This document shows, in pieces, positions 45,307-53,005 of a stretch of DNA of 64,000 nt. The DNA is taken from contig NC_015064.1 in assembly GCF_000178975.2 (NCBI RefSeq), positions 558,001 to 622,000 of the forward strand. Reading direction: 5' to 3'. This DNA comes from Granulicella tundricola MP5ACTX9 (GTDB taxonomy: Bacteria > Acidobacteriota > Terriglobia > Terriglobales > Acidobacteriaceae). Under the pieces are notes generated by a model. That model ran no database searches. It was not told the DNA's origin and saw nothing but the letters and a program-made list of their open reading frames with translations. The stretch's first letter is position 1; every line of letters starts with the position of its first letter. Made by a program: the position numbers and the translations under genes.

Positions 45307-46274
45307 TGGAGGGCCTCCCGGGCTTTGGCGGCGGCATCCGGCGGTAGAGGGAGATAGCCGCCGGTGCGGGCTACGATGGCCTGGCCTTCCGGGCTGACGA
45401 TGAAGTCGAGGAAGGCGGCGACGTTGGGCGGGACGGCGGATTTGGGCTTGCGGTTGGCGTAAAGGTAGATGGTGCGGGCAAGCGGATAAGAGCCGTCCTG
45501 AATGGCGGCAGCGGTGGGGAGCGCGCCATCGATGGGCAGGGGCTTGAGTGCGGGTTCGGGGGCGACGGTAAGGGCAAGACCGTCGGGGTCGCGCGCAGTG
45601 GCAGCGGCGATTTGAGCGGCGGTGGGGATGAGATGCAGGCCCCAACCGAACTTTTGCGAGCCCTTGAGGGCGGCGCGCTCGAAGAACTGGATCTCAGCGG
45701 ATTGGATGGGGTACGTGTAGACGTGGATCTGGTGCGAGGCGATGGGGCCGGTCAGGCCAAGGTCGCCCCAGGTACGGATGGAGTGGTCCGCGCGGCGGTG
45801 GTCTGCATCGAAGATGCCGTCAAGCTGGGCCATCGTGAGGCCGGTCAGGGGATTGGATTTGTTGACGAAGATCTTGATGGCGGGGGCGTGATGCGGGGTG
45901 GAGACGGCGCCCATGGCGACGGGGATGCGGAAGGGATCGTAGCCTGCGCCTTGTTGGTAAGCGTCCACCTCAATAAAGCTGGCTTCGCGGTCGAGAAGAG
46001 CTAGGTCCGCGACGTTGGTGTACATGCCGGCGAGACCGCTGGCGTTGCCGGTAAGTTCGTCCACAAAGCGGGTGCCGGGGTGGGATTGTATGAAGGCGGA
46101 CTGCCATGCGCGGAGCAGTGTCAGGATGTAATCCTGACCGCGGTGGCCGTGCCCCCAGATACGAATGGTTCCTTCTGCTCCCGCGGTGGGCGGCGTGGAA
46201 GGGGATTGGGCAAGGGCCGACGAGGCCAAGGTGATGAAGACTGCGAGACGAATTGGGAGAAGGCGTCGGGGCAT
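45303..46274 (-). CDS. PstS-like binding protein C
   Basis: Encodes 323 residues from ATG 46274; a TTG at 46310 is also in frame. The signal peptide is LAVFITLASSALAQ. Family motifs: GTIRIWGHGHRGQDYIL, IKIFVNKSNPLTGLTM, QLDGIFDADHRRADHSI, TWGDLGLTGPIA and 'FLDFIVSPEGQAIVA'. A Pro/Ala-rich stretch (DPDGLALTVAPEPALKPL) replaces part of the usual second lobe. It is one of the smaller members. The stop overlaps the start of binding protein B, and it begins 36 bases after the stop of binding protein D. Confidence 0.84.
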   Translation of the reverse strand: MPRRLLPIRLAVFITLASSALAQSPSTPPTAGAEGTIRIWGHGHRGQDYILTLLRAWQSAFIQSHPGTRFVDELTGNASGLAGMYTNVADLALLDREASFIEVDAYQQGAGYDPFRIPVAMGAVSTPHHAPAIKIFVNKSNPLTGLTMAQLDGIFDADHRRADHSIRTWGDLGLTGPIASHQIHVYTYPIQSAEIQFFERAALKGSQKFGWGLHLIPTAAQIAAATARDPDGLALTVAPEPALKPLPIDGALPTAAAIQDGSYPLARTIYLYANRKPKSAVPPNVAAFLDFIVSPEGQAIVARTGGYLPLPPDAAAKAREALQ

Positions 46275-46310
46275 GTGGCTTTCTGCAGTGATAAGTGAAG
46301 AGAAAGGCAA

Positions 46311-47411
46311 TTATCGAATCAGCTTAAGCTGTTCGTCGATGACGTTCTGGGGAAGGGGATAGAAGAAGCCGAAGTTCTTCACATCCTCCTGGCCTTCGCG
46401 GCTGAGGATGTACTTCATAAACTCCTTGGCGCGATCGTCCATGGGCTTGCCGGGGTGCTGGTCGATGTAAATATAAGCATCGCGCTTGAGGGGATAGGTG
46501 CGGTTCTTGACGTTGTCCGGGGTGAGGGCGACGTAGGGGCCACCGTTTTCAGAGAGGTCAATCTGCTTGACGTTGGGGTAGTTCTTGGAGTGAAGGATAG
46601 GACCCCATGCGATGCCGTACTTGTCCTTCGAGAGCTCTTCATACATGCGCTCGCTATCCACCTTCTTCCCCTCCGGGTCTCCGGGAACGGTCTGGCGGCC
46701 TTCGACATACTCTTTGTAGTTCTCATTCCACTTGTCGCCGTTGTGGAAGAGTCTGCGCTCCATCCAGTACTTGAAGCCGGGAGCGATGTAGCCGTAGGTC
46801 TGGATGGGTTTGTTGGCCCACTCACCGGTGAGTCCGAGCTGACCCCAGGTGCGGATGTTCTCTGACGCAGGCCGGGCCCATTTGGCGGAGTAGAAGATTC
46901 CATCCCAGCCGCCGGTGCGGGCTGCGCCGAAGATTCCGTCGAGCTGCTTCAAGCTCAGCTTTGCGAGGGGGTTGTCCTTGTTGACGACGATCTGGATCGC
47001 CCACAGAGCGCCGCGAGTCTCGTAATGGCCAGTGGCGACGGCGATCTCGGTGGGGAAGTAGTGTTTCGTTTCATAGAAGGCGAGATAGTCGCTGACCTTT
47101 GCGTCGTCTCCGGCCGGTGCGACGTCTGCTCCGAGCAGGTAGAGCGCAGGGATTGCGCCCTCGCTGGACATGGTGAAGTTGTTGCCGAAAGTAGCGTCCG
47201 GGTGGAACTTCTGGAAGCCCTTCTCCCAGAGTTCGACCTGGCCTTTGAGGCCGCCTCCCACGATGATGATGCCGCCCTTGATCAGGACGTCGGGCTTGTA
47301 GGGGCGGAGCTGCTGGGGGTCGAACATCTGGGCGAACGAGGTTGCGGCGCAGCAGGCGGAGAGAACGAGGGTAGACGTGAGAAGTGCAGCGCGCCGGGTC
47401 AGGTTGGTCAT
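46311..47411 (-). CDS. PstS-like binding protein D
   Basis: Encodes 366 residues from ATG 47411 with AGAGG upstream. The N-terminus LTRRAALLTSTLVLSACC offers both a lipobox-like LSAC and a later SFAQ cleavage site, so it could be a lipoprotein or a type I secreted protein; it is the only member with this ambiguity. Family motifs: IVVNKDNPLAKLSLKQL, GIFGAARTGGWDGIFY, NIRTWGQLGLTGEWANKPI, 'NRTYPLKRDAYIYIDQ' and FMKYILSREGQEDV. The early part lacks the GTIRxWG motif, which reads GGIIIVGGGLKG. Encoded 147 bases after binding protein E's stop, likely in the same transcript. Confidence 0.84.
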   Translation of the reverse strand: MTNLTRRAALLTSTLVLSACCAATSFAQMFDPQQLRPYKPDVLIKGGIIIVGGGLKGQVELWEKGFQKFHPDATFGNNFTMSSEGAIPALYLLGADVAPAGDDAKVSDYLAFYETKHYFPTEIAVATGHYETRGALWAIQIVVNKDNPLAKLSLKQLDGIFGAARTGGWDGIFYSAKWARPASENIRTWGQLGLTGEWANKPIQTYGYIAPGFKYWMERRLFHNGDKWNENYKEYVEGRQTVPGDPEGKKVDSERMYEELSKDKYGIAWGPILHSKNYPNVKQIDLSENGGPYVALTPDNVKNRTYPLKRDAYIYIDQHPGKPMDDRAKEFMKYILSREGQEDVKNFGFFYPLPQNVIDEQLKLIR

Positions 47412-47558
47412 GGTTCCTCTTGAAGCTGGGTGATGATCTTGAGCGAAGAACGCGGAGTGTTTTTCGCGGCAGATAAGGAATAGGCGGCTGGACTGAAGAA
47501 CCGCTGAAGATTGTATGAAGATCTTGTCATGGGTGGCAATGGTGGTGAAAAGTCGGCC

Positions 47559-48707
47559 TTATTCCAGCTTCTTGAGCTGTTCCTGGACGGCGGCGGCGGT
47601 GAGCGGAAGGTACTTGCCATCCTTCGCGATGGCCTCCTGGCCCTCGCGGCTGAGGACGAAGCGGAGGAACTCCTTGAGCTTGGGGTCGACGGGTCTGCCG
47701 GGGACGCGGTCCAGGTAGAAGTAGACCTCGAGCAGCATGGGATAGGTGCGATTCTGAATGGTTTCTAGGCTGGGGGCGACGTACGCAGAGCCGGGCTTCT
47801 CGGCTATTGCGAGCATCTTGGTTCCGGGGTTGAGGAACATGGCTCCGCTGTAACCGATGCCGAGTGGGTCCTTGGCGAGGTCGAGCATGAGCTGCTCGGC
47901 GGCGATTTTCAGGGTGCCGTCGGGGCCTGCGTAGTTGGCGTACTCCTGCAGGGATTCGGACCACTTGTCACCACCCTGGAAGACCATCTGCTGGAAGTCG
48001 CGGGCCATGCCGTACTCCAGGTTCAGGCCGTAGACGTGAATGGGAGCCTCCTTCCATTTGCCGGTGAGGCCGAGCTGGCCCCAGGTGCGGATGTTGGCGG
48101 CGGCGGGGCGACCGGCCTCCGGGTGCCAGGTAGTCCCCTGGTAGCCGCCGCTGCGGGCTGCACCGAAGATACCATCGAGCTGCTGAACGGTGAGCTGGGC
48201 GATGGGGTTGTCTTTGTTGGTGACGATGGCGAGTGCGGGGCTCCAGCCGGGGACGTCATAGGAGCCGGTGGCGATCAAGATGCGTAGGGGTTCGTGATTG
48301 AAGGCGCGCTCATAGAGCTCTTCCTCGGAGAAGGTGAAGAGGCGGCAGGCGGCGAGGTCGGCGACCCCGGTGGCGAGGGCCGGCGCGGCTTCGAGCGCGG
48401 TGTGCATGTGGACGTCGAACTTTACGTCCGGCTGTAACTTGTGGAAGGCAGTCTCCCAGTAAGAGTTGAGGTTGGACTCCGCAAAGTAGTTTGAGCCCCA
48501 CTCGCGAATGGTTCCGGAGGCCTGCACCTGCGGCTTGTAGGAAGGTAGGGAGGATAGATCCCAGGGGTGGGTGTAGTAGACCTTCTTGGCGCGGCCGGAG
48601 ACGTGGGCGGTACGGGCGGCCTGAACGTCGAGGCCGGTGCGATCCTGAGCGAGCGCAGCCAAGGAGAGGGAGAGGGCGAAGAGTGCGGCGAGGATACGAG
48701 GGGACAT
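47559..48707 (-). CDS. PstS-like binding protein E
   Basis: Encodes 382 residues from ATG 48707 with GGAG upstream. The signal peptide is LFALSLSLAALAQ. Family motifs are very complete: KKVYYTHPWDLSSLPSY, GTIREWGSNYF, ATGSYDVPGWSPALAIV, QLTVQQLDGIFGAARSGGY, NIRTWGQLGLTGKWKE and FLRFVLSREGQEAIAKDG. The presumed ligand segment reads YGLNLEYGMARDFQQ, with no Ser-Gly-Thr triplet. It is the first gene of the left half of the minus block, 117 bases from dctA. Confidence 0.87.
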   Translation of the reverse strand: MSPRILAALFALSLSLAALAQDRTGLDVQAARTAHVSGRAKKVYYTHPWDLSSLPSYKPQVQASGTIREWGSNYFAESNLNSYWETAFHKLQPDVKFDVHMHTALEAAPALATGVADLAACRLFTFSEEELYERAFNHEPLRILIATGSYDVPGWSPALAIVTNKDNPIAQLTVQQLDGIFGAARSGGYQGTTWHPEAGRPAAANIRTWGQLGLTGKWKEAPIHVYGLNLEYGMARDFQQMVFQGGDKWSESLQEYANYAGPDGTLKIAAEQLMLDLAKDPLGIGYSGAMFLNPGTKMLAIAEKPGSAYVAPSLETIQNRTYPMLLEVYFYLDRVPGRPVDPKLKEFLRFVLSREGQEAIAKDGKYLPLTAAAVQEQLKKLE

Positions 48708-48824
48708 GCAGCGGTTCTCCGTGCGTCTGGAAGGTGGATCAGGCAGGCTAGAGAACTCTGAAGGCCAGATGTGAGGGATGTCTGAAGGACGGATGAAATT
48801 ACATTCACAGCGTGCCGTGTGTCT

Positions 48825-50141
48825 TCAGGCGTTGACGACTTCCTCAGCTTCGTTGTCGTGCCAGACCTCGCCGGCTAGGGCGCGGTTGCACTGGTCGGTG
48901 TTGAACTCGCCTTCCCATTTGGCGACGATGATGGTGGCGACGCCGTTGCCGATGAGATTGACGAGGGAACGCATCTGCGACATGAAGCGGTCTATGCCAA
49001 GCAGGAGCGTAATGCCTGCAACCGGGATGGTGCCGAGGGCGGAGAGCGTCGCGGCGAGGGTGATGAAGCCGCCGCCGGTTACAGCCGCTGCTCCCTTTGA
49101 GTTAAGCATGAGGACGAAGAGGATGAAGATCTGCTGGCCGAAGGTGAGGTGGGTATTGGTGGCCTGCGCGATGAAGAGGGCAGCAATGGTCAGATAGATC
49201 GAGGTACCGTCGAGGTTGAAGGAGTAGCCGGAGGGAATGACGAGGCCGACGACGGATTTGGAGCAGCCGAGGCGCTCCATCTTGACGATCATGCGCGGGA
49301 GCGCGGTCTCCGACGAGGAGGTGCCAAGAACGATGAGGAGCTCCTCGCGAAGGTATCGGATGAGCTTGAAGATATTGATGGAGGCGGAGACACAGATGAG
49401 ACCCAGGACGATCACGACGAAGAGAATGCTCGTCAAGTAAACACAGGCGAGAAGCTTGCCGAGGGATACGAGCGTGTGGAGGCCGTACTTGCCGATGGTG
49501 AAGGCCATGGCCCCGAAGGCGCCGATGGGGGCGAACTCCATGATGTAAGCAATGATCTTGAAGGAGACGTGGGCTAGGCGGTCGGCGAGGTTGGTGAGGG
49601 TTTTGTCCTTGTCGAGCGCGACGAGGGCGAGACCTGCGAGGATGGCCAGGAGCAGGACCTGCAGGATCTCGCCTTTGGTAAAGGCGCTGGTAAAGGTGTC
49701 TGGGATGATGTTGAGGACGAAGTCGACGCCGTGCGGGGCGGCGTTGGCGCTGGTGTACTGCGCGATGGACTTGGTGTCTAGAGTCTTGGCATCAATGTTC
49801 ATGCCGCGACCAGGCTGGAAGAGCGTTGCGACACCGAGGCCGATGGCGAGCGCGAGGGTGGTGACGACCTCAAAGTAAAGGAGGGCCTTGACGCCCACTC
49901 GACCGAGCTTTCGGATGTCTCCAATGCCCGCGATGCCGACCACCACGCTGAGGAAGATGATGGGTGCGATCATCATGCGGATGAGCTTGATGAAGCCATC
50001 GCCGAATGGTTTCATCGCAATGCCGAAGTTGGGAAAGAGCGCACCGGCAATGACGCCGGCGATAATGCCCACGAGCACGCGGAGGTAAAGGGTCTTATAG
50101 AAGGGCTTGTGGGCGGCGGTGCTTGAGAGTGAAACTGACAT
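48825..50141 (-). CDS. dctA: C4-dicarboxylate:cation symporter DctA
   Basis: Encodes 438 residues from ATG 50141. The DAACS pattern is clear: [18 protein letters not shown] at the start, [19 protein letters not shown], the serine-rich hairpin [12 protein letters not shown], '[18 protein letters not shown]' and the '[19 protein letters not shown]' end. DctA imports succinate, fumarate, malate and aspartate with protons or sodium at the inner membrane. It lies among PstS-like genes and 34 bases after binding protein F's stop. The substrate could be wider in this setting. Confidence 0.95.
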   Translation of the reverse strand: MSVSLSSTAAHKPFYKTLYLRVLVGIIAGVIAGALFPNFGIAMKPFGDGFIKLIRMMIAPIIFLSVVVGIAGIGDIRKLGRVGVKALLYFEVVTTLALAIGLGVATLFQPGRGMNIDAKTLDTKSIAQYTSANAAPHGVDFVLNIIPDTFTSAFTKGEILQVLLLAILAGLALVALDKDKTLTNLADRLAHVSFKIIAYIMEFAPIGAFGAMAFTIGKYGLHTLVSLGKLLACVYLTSILFVVIVLGLICVSASINIFKLIRYLREELLIVLGTSSSETALPRMIVKMERLGCSKSVVGLVIPSGYSFNLDGTSIYLTIAALFIAQATNTHLTFGQQIFILFVLMLNSKGAAAVTGGGFITLAATLSALGTIPVAGITLLLGIDRFMSQMRSLVNLIGNGVATIIVAKWEGEFNTDQCNRALAGEVWHDNEAEEVVNA

Positions 50142-50174
50142 GGCTTCGATCCGTCTGGTGCTTGATGGGTTTAC

Positions 50175-51137
50175 CTACCGCAGTGATTGTGCCTGTTTTG
50201 CTGCATCCGCGCCTGAGAGCGGGAGGAAGCTGCCCTGGGCGGCGGCGACACGCTGGCCTTCGGGGCTGAGGATGAAGCGGAGGAACTCAGCGACGCGGGG
50301 GCTGACAGGCATATCGGGCTTACGGTTGATATCGATGTAGACCCCGCGGGTGAGGGGATACCGAGCGGAGACAAGGGTTTCGCGGCTGGGGGAGAGGCCG
50401 TCTATTTGTAACAACTTTGCTCCGGATGCGGCGTGGATGAGGGTGGAGATGGCGAGGCCATTGGGGTCTTGGCGAAGGGCGGCGATGGTCTGCGCTCCCC
50501 AGGGCTGGTTGGGCGTATCGTGGAACTCCCGGACGAGCGACCAGTTCCATCGGTCGCCAAGGCCGAGCAGGGTCTGCTGAAGGAAGGCACCGGTGCCGGT
50601 CTCTTCATCGGGAATGTAAGCGTGGATGGGCCGAGAGGCCCAGGGGCCCGTCACTCCGGCGGAAGCCCAGGTGGTCGCGCCGGAAGGCATGCCGGGACAC
50701 CCGAGAATCTCGATGAGCTGCTGTTTGGAGATAGAGCGGAGTGGGTTCTGACTTGAGACGAACACGGCAAGGGCGGGAGAATGTTCGTCCTGTTGGAGGT
50801 CGCCGGTCAGAACCTGGATCTGGAGAGGCTTGTAGCGGAAGACCCACTCGAAACCGATGACCTCGTTTGCGGTGACCGGGCGGCCCATGAGCGAGAGGTC
50901 CGAGGTGCCGGTGATGATGCCGGCCATTCCCGCGCCGGAGCCGTAAAGGGATTGGGTGAAGGTGATGTCAGGATGGTAGCGGCGGAAGGCCTGCTGCCAG
51001 GCCGTGAGGACGCCGGCCATCTGATCGTCGCCCCAGCTGCGGATAACGCCCGGGCCTACATGTGAGGGGGCAAACGTCTGCGCGTGCGCGGTACCGGAAC
51101 ACGTCAGCACAGCGACGAGGAGGAGGCGGCGGATCAT
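50175..51137 (-). CDS. PstS-like binding protein F
   Basis: Encodes 320 residues from ATG 51137, overlapping binding protein G's stop by 4 bases. The signal peptide is LLLVAVLTCSGTAHAQ. Family motifs: GVIRSWGDDQMAGVLTA, FVSSQNPLRSISKQQLI, TWASAGVTGPWASRPI, 'YPLTRGVYIDINRKPDMP' and FLRFILSPEGQRVAA. The segment after PIH is YIPDEETGTGAFLQQ; its Thr-Gly-Thr comes closest of all members to the phosphate-binding Ser-Gly-Thr of PstS. It shows a shortened middle (ILGCPGMPSG in place of IFGAARxGG). Confidence 0.84.
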   Translation of the reverse strand: MIRRLLLVAVLTCSGTAHAQTFAPSHVGPGVIRSWGDDQMAGVLTAWQQAFRRYHPDITFTQSLYGSGAGMAGIITGTSDLSLMGRPVTANEVIGFEWVFRYKPLQIQVLTGDLQQDEHSPALAVFVSSQNPLRSISKQQLIEILGCPGMPSGATTWASAGVTGPWASRPIHAYIPDEETGTGAFLQQTLLGLGDRWNWSLVREFHDTPNQPWGAQTIAALRQDPNGLAISTLIHAASGAKLLQIDGLSPSRETLVSARYPLTRGVYIDINRKPDMPVSPRVAEFLRFILSPEGQRVAAAQGSFLPLSGADAAKQAQSLR

Positions 51138-52261
51138 TGGAGCTTCTCCAATTGGCGGCTGGCGATGGCGGGTTGCATGGGGAGGTACTTGCCGTTGCGG
51201 ACGATCTCACCTTGGCCTTCCCGGCTGAGAAGGTAGGTGAGAAACTCCTTGACGGCGGGGTCGACGGGCCGCCCAGGTTTGCGGTCGATTTCAGCAGGGA
51301 TGATGCGCCCCAGTGGGTACTGGCGGTCGATGAGCGTGGCCTTGGTGGCTTCGTAGTAGGGACCGTCGGCATTGCGGGCCAGCGCGAGTGGTTTGGTTGC
51401 GTCCCTGGCGATGCCCTTGAGATAGCGGACGTTCGAGAGGGCCATGCCGTAGGGGTCCTTGGCCAGGTCGTCGAGGATCTGCTGCCCGGAGTCGTAGATG
51501 GTGCCGTCGGCGTTGTGAATGTGGCGATACTGCTTCATCTCGCAGCGCCACCGATGGTTGCCGTCAAGTGCGCGGAACTGAACGAAGGTGGAGAAGACGT
51601 CGTCCTGATGCCAGCCGTAAAGATGGATAGGCTTGTCTGCCCAGTCGCCAGTCAGGCCGAGCTGGCCCCAGGTAACGATGTTTTCCGCGGGCGTGTCCTG
51701 GAAGGCGAAGATGCGATTGAGTTGCGGGAGAGTCAGCCTGGTAAGCGGGTTTTTGGAGTTGACGAAGGTGCCGATGGCAAAGTCGAAGTTGCGCACGTCC
51801 ACGCTGCCGGTGGCAATCTCGATCTCCGTGGGGGAGTAATGTTTGACGCGATTGAAGGCAACGGTCTCAAACGGATAGATCTCCTGGCCCAGGATGGCGA
51901 TGTCGCCCTTGCCGGCATAGAGCGCACCCATGGCGGAGGCGGTGCCATACATGTCGTATTCGAATTTGATGTTGGGTTGGAATTTGGCGAAGCCATCGAC
52001 CCAGGCCTTGAAAAGCATGCCCATGAAGTCGAGGCCCGGAGCTCCGTGGCCCCATACACGAATGGTGCCGGCGATCTGCTGCGGTGGGGCGTAATGAGGC
52101 AGGCCGGCGAGGGCTTTGAGTTCGGGCTCGCTGGGCAGGGGGGCCTGGGCCAGGAGTGACGCGGAACAAAAGGCGATCGCGCCCTCCAGGATGAGGGTGC
52201 CAAGGTTTCTCGAGATGCGGAGGTGAAGGGGCATAGGCTGCTTGCAACGATCGTGAGCCAT
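51134..52261 (-). CDS. PstS-like binding protein G
   Basis: Encodes 375 residues if the ATG at 52261 is used; ATG 52234 and an upstream ATG at 52330 are also in frame, and none has a strong ribosome site. A hydrophobic stretch (LILEGAIAFCSASLLAQ) ends in AQ. Family motifs: GTIRVWGHGAPGLDFMG, FAIGTFVNSKNPLTRLTLP, NIVTWGQLGLTGDWADKP, LYGWHQDDVFSTFVQF and FLTYLLSREGQGEIVRNG. It has ATGSVDVRNFDFAIG in place of ATGSYDVPGWSP. Its stop overlaps binding protein F's start. Confidence 0.84.
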   Translation of the reverse strand: MAHDRCKQPMPLHLRISRNLGTLILEGAIAFCSASLLAQAPLPSEPELKALAGLPHYAPPQQIAGTIRVWGHGAPGLDFMGMLFKAWVDGFAKFQPNIKFEYDMYGTASAMGALYAGKGDIAILGQEIYPFETVAFNRVKHYSPTEIEIATGSVDVRNFDFAIGTFVNSKNPLTRLTLPQLNRIFAFQDTPAENIVTWGQLGLTGDWADKPIHLYGWHQDDVFSTFVQFRALDGNHRWRCEMKQYRHIHNADGTIYDSGQQILDDLAKDPYGMALSNVRYLKGIARDATKPLALARNADGPYYEATKATLIDRQYPLGRIIPAEIDRKPGRPVDPAVKEFLTYLLSREGQGEIVRNGKYLPMQPAIASRQLEKLQ

Positions 52262-52333
52262 GCTGCCGGGACCAGATGAAGAAAGAATGGAGTAACGATG
52301 AAGAAGACTTAACCCATGCTTGACCGGCAACGC

Positions 52334-52828
52334 TCATGCCGCGAAGTCAGGTAGAACGACGACGCCGTCGGAGTCGCTGTAGAGCACATGGCCAGGGGTG
52401 AACGTTATGCCGCCACAATGCAGGGGAACGTCGATCTCGCCTGAGCCCAGCTTGGCGCTCTTGCGGGGAACGAAGCCAAGGGCTTTGACGTGGAAAGGAA
52501 GGATTTCAAGAGCGGCGGAGTCGCGGACTGCGCCGAAGATGATGACTCCGCGCCATCCGTTGGCGATCGCAGAAGATGCAATCCGATCGCCAAGGATCGC
52601 GATGCGGAGAGAGCAGCCCGCGTCCACGACCAGGATCTCTCCAGGTATGTCCGGCGATGGGGGATGCGCGAGGATGGACTTGACGAGGCCATTGTCCTCT
52701 AGGCAGCGGATGGTGCGAATGCGACCGGCAACGCTGCGATGAAGGCCGAGCAGGTGCATGGCGGTGTCGCTGACGGAGGCGTCCGGGTGAAAATCGAGGA
52801 CGTCGCTGGTGGGCATGGCTGTCGGCAT
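52334..52828 (-). CDS. RraA/HMG-aldolase-like protein
   Basis: Encodes 164 residues from ATG 52828 with GGAG eight bases upstream. The family motifs are visible: ILVVDAGCSLRIAILGDRIA, NGWRGVIIFGAVRDSAAL, HVKALGFVPRKSAK and 'GHVLYSDSDGVVVLP'. Related enzymes split 4-hydroxy-4-methyl-2-oxoglutarate or decarboxylate oxaloacetate (Arg-Asp of the VRD motif, divalent metal). The RraA subgroup instead inhibits RNase E. The metal-site motif present here (GAVRDS plus a later Asp-Ser-Asp) fits the aldolase type better, but this is inference. It leads the minus block, so it may process a dicarboxylate brought in by DctA. Confidence 0.8.
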   Translation of the reverse strand: MPTAMPTSDVLDFHPDASVSDTAMHLLGLHRSVAGRIRTIRCLEDNGLVKSILAHPPSPDIPGEILVVDAGCSLRIAILGDRIASSAIANGWRGVIIFGAVRDSAALEILPFHVKALGFVPRKSAKLGSGEIDVPLHCGGITFTPGHVLYSDSDGVVVLPDFAA

Positions 52829-53005
52829 GGAAAGACTCCGGGACGTGGATGGGTATGCTTCAAGGCGGAAGGATACAGGGTTGAGTTGTTCATGAATGCG
52901 GTGTGCGGCAGATTAAGACTTTTTTTTGCTGCGTTTAGGTAAAGGAAAGCGAGGGCAGCTTAGGATTCTCGCCGGATGTTGAGTAATGGATGTGAGGGCA
53001 CGAGC
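52829..53005. promoter_or_regulatory. Divergent promoter region of the two binding-protein blocks
   Basis: This 177-base gap separates the RraA start (minus) from the double binding-protein start (plus) and must carry promoters for both large blocks. It contains an eight-T run at about 52919-52926 and AT-rich stretches on either side. No box could be assigned with confidence. Confidence 0.5.

Noticed and set aside
45307..45645. N-terminal extension of binding protein B
   Set aside because: Arg/His/Pro-rich, lies inside binding protein C; the ATG at 45306 begins a proper signal peptide.
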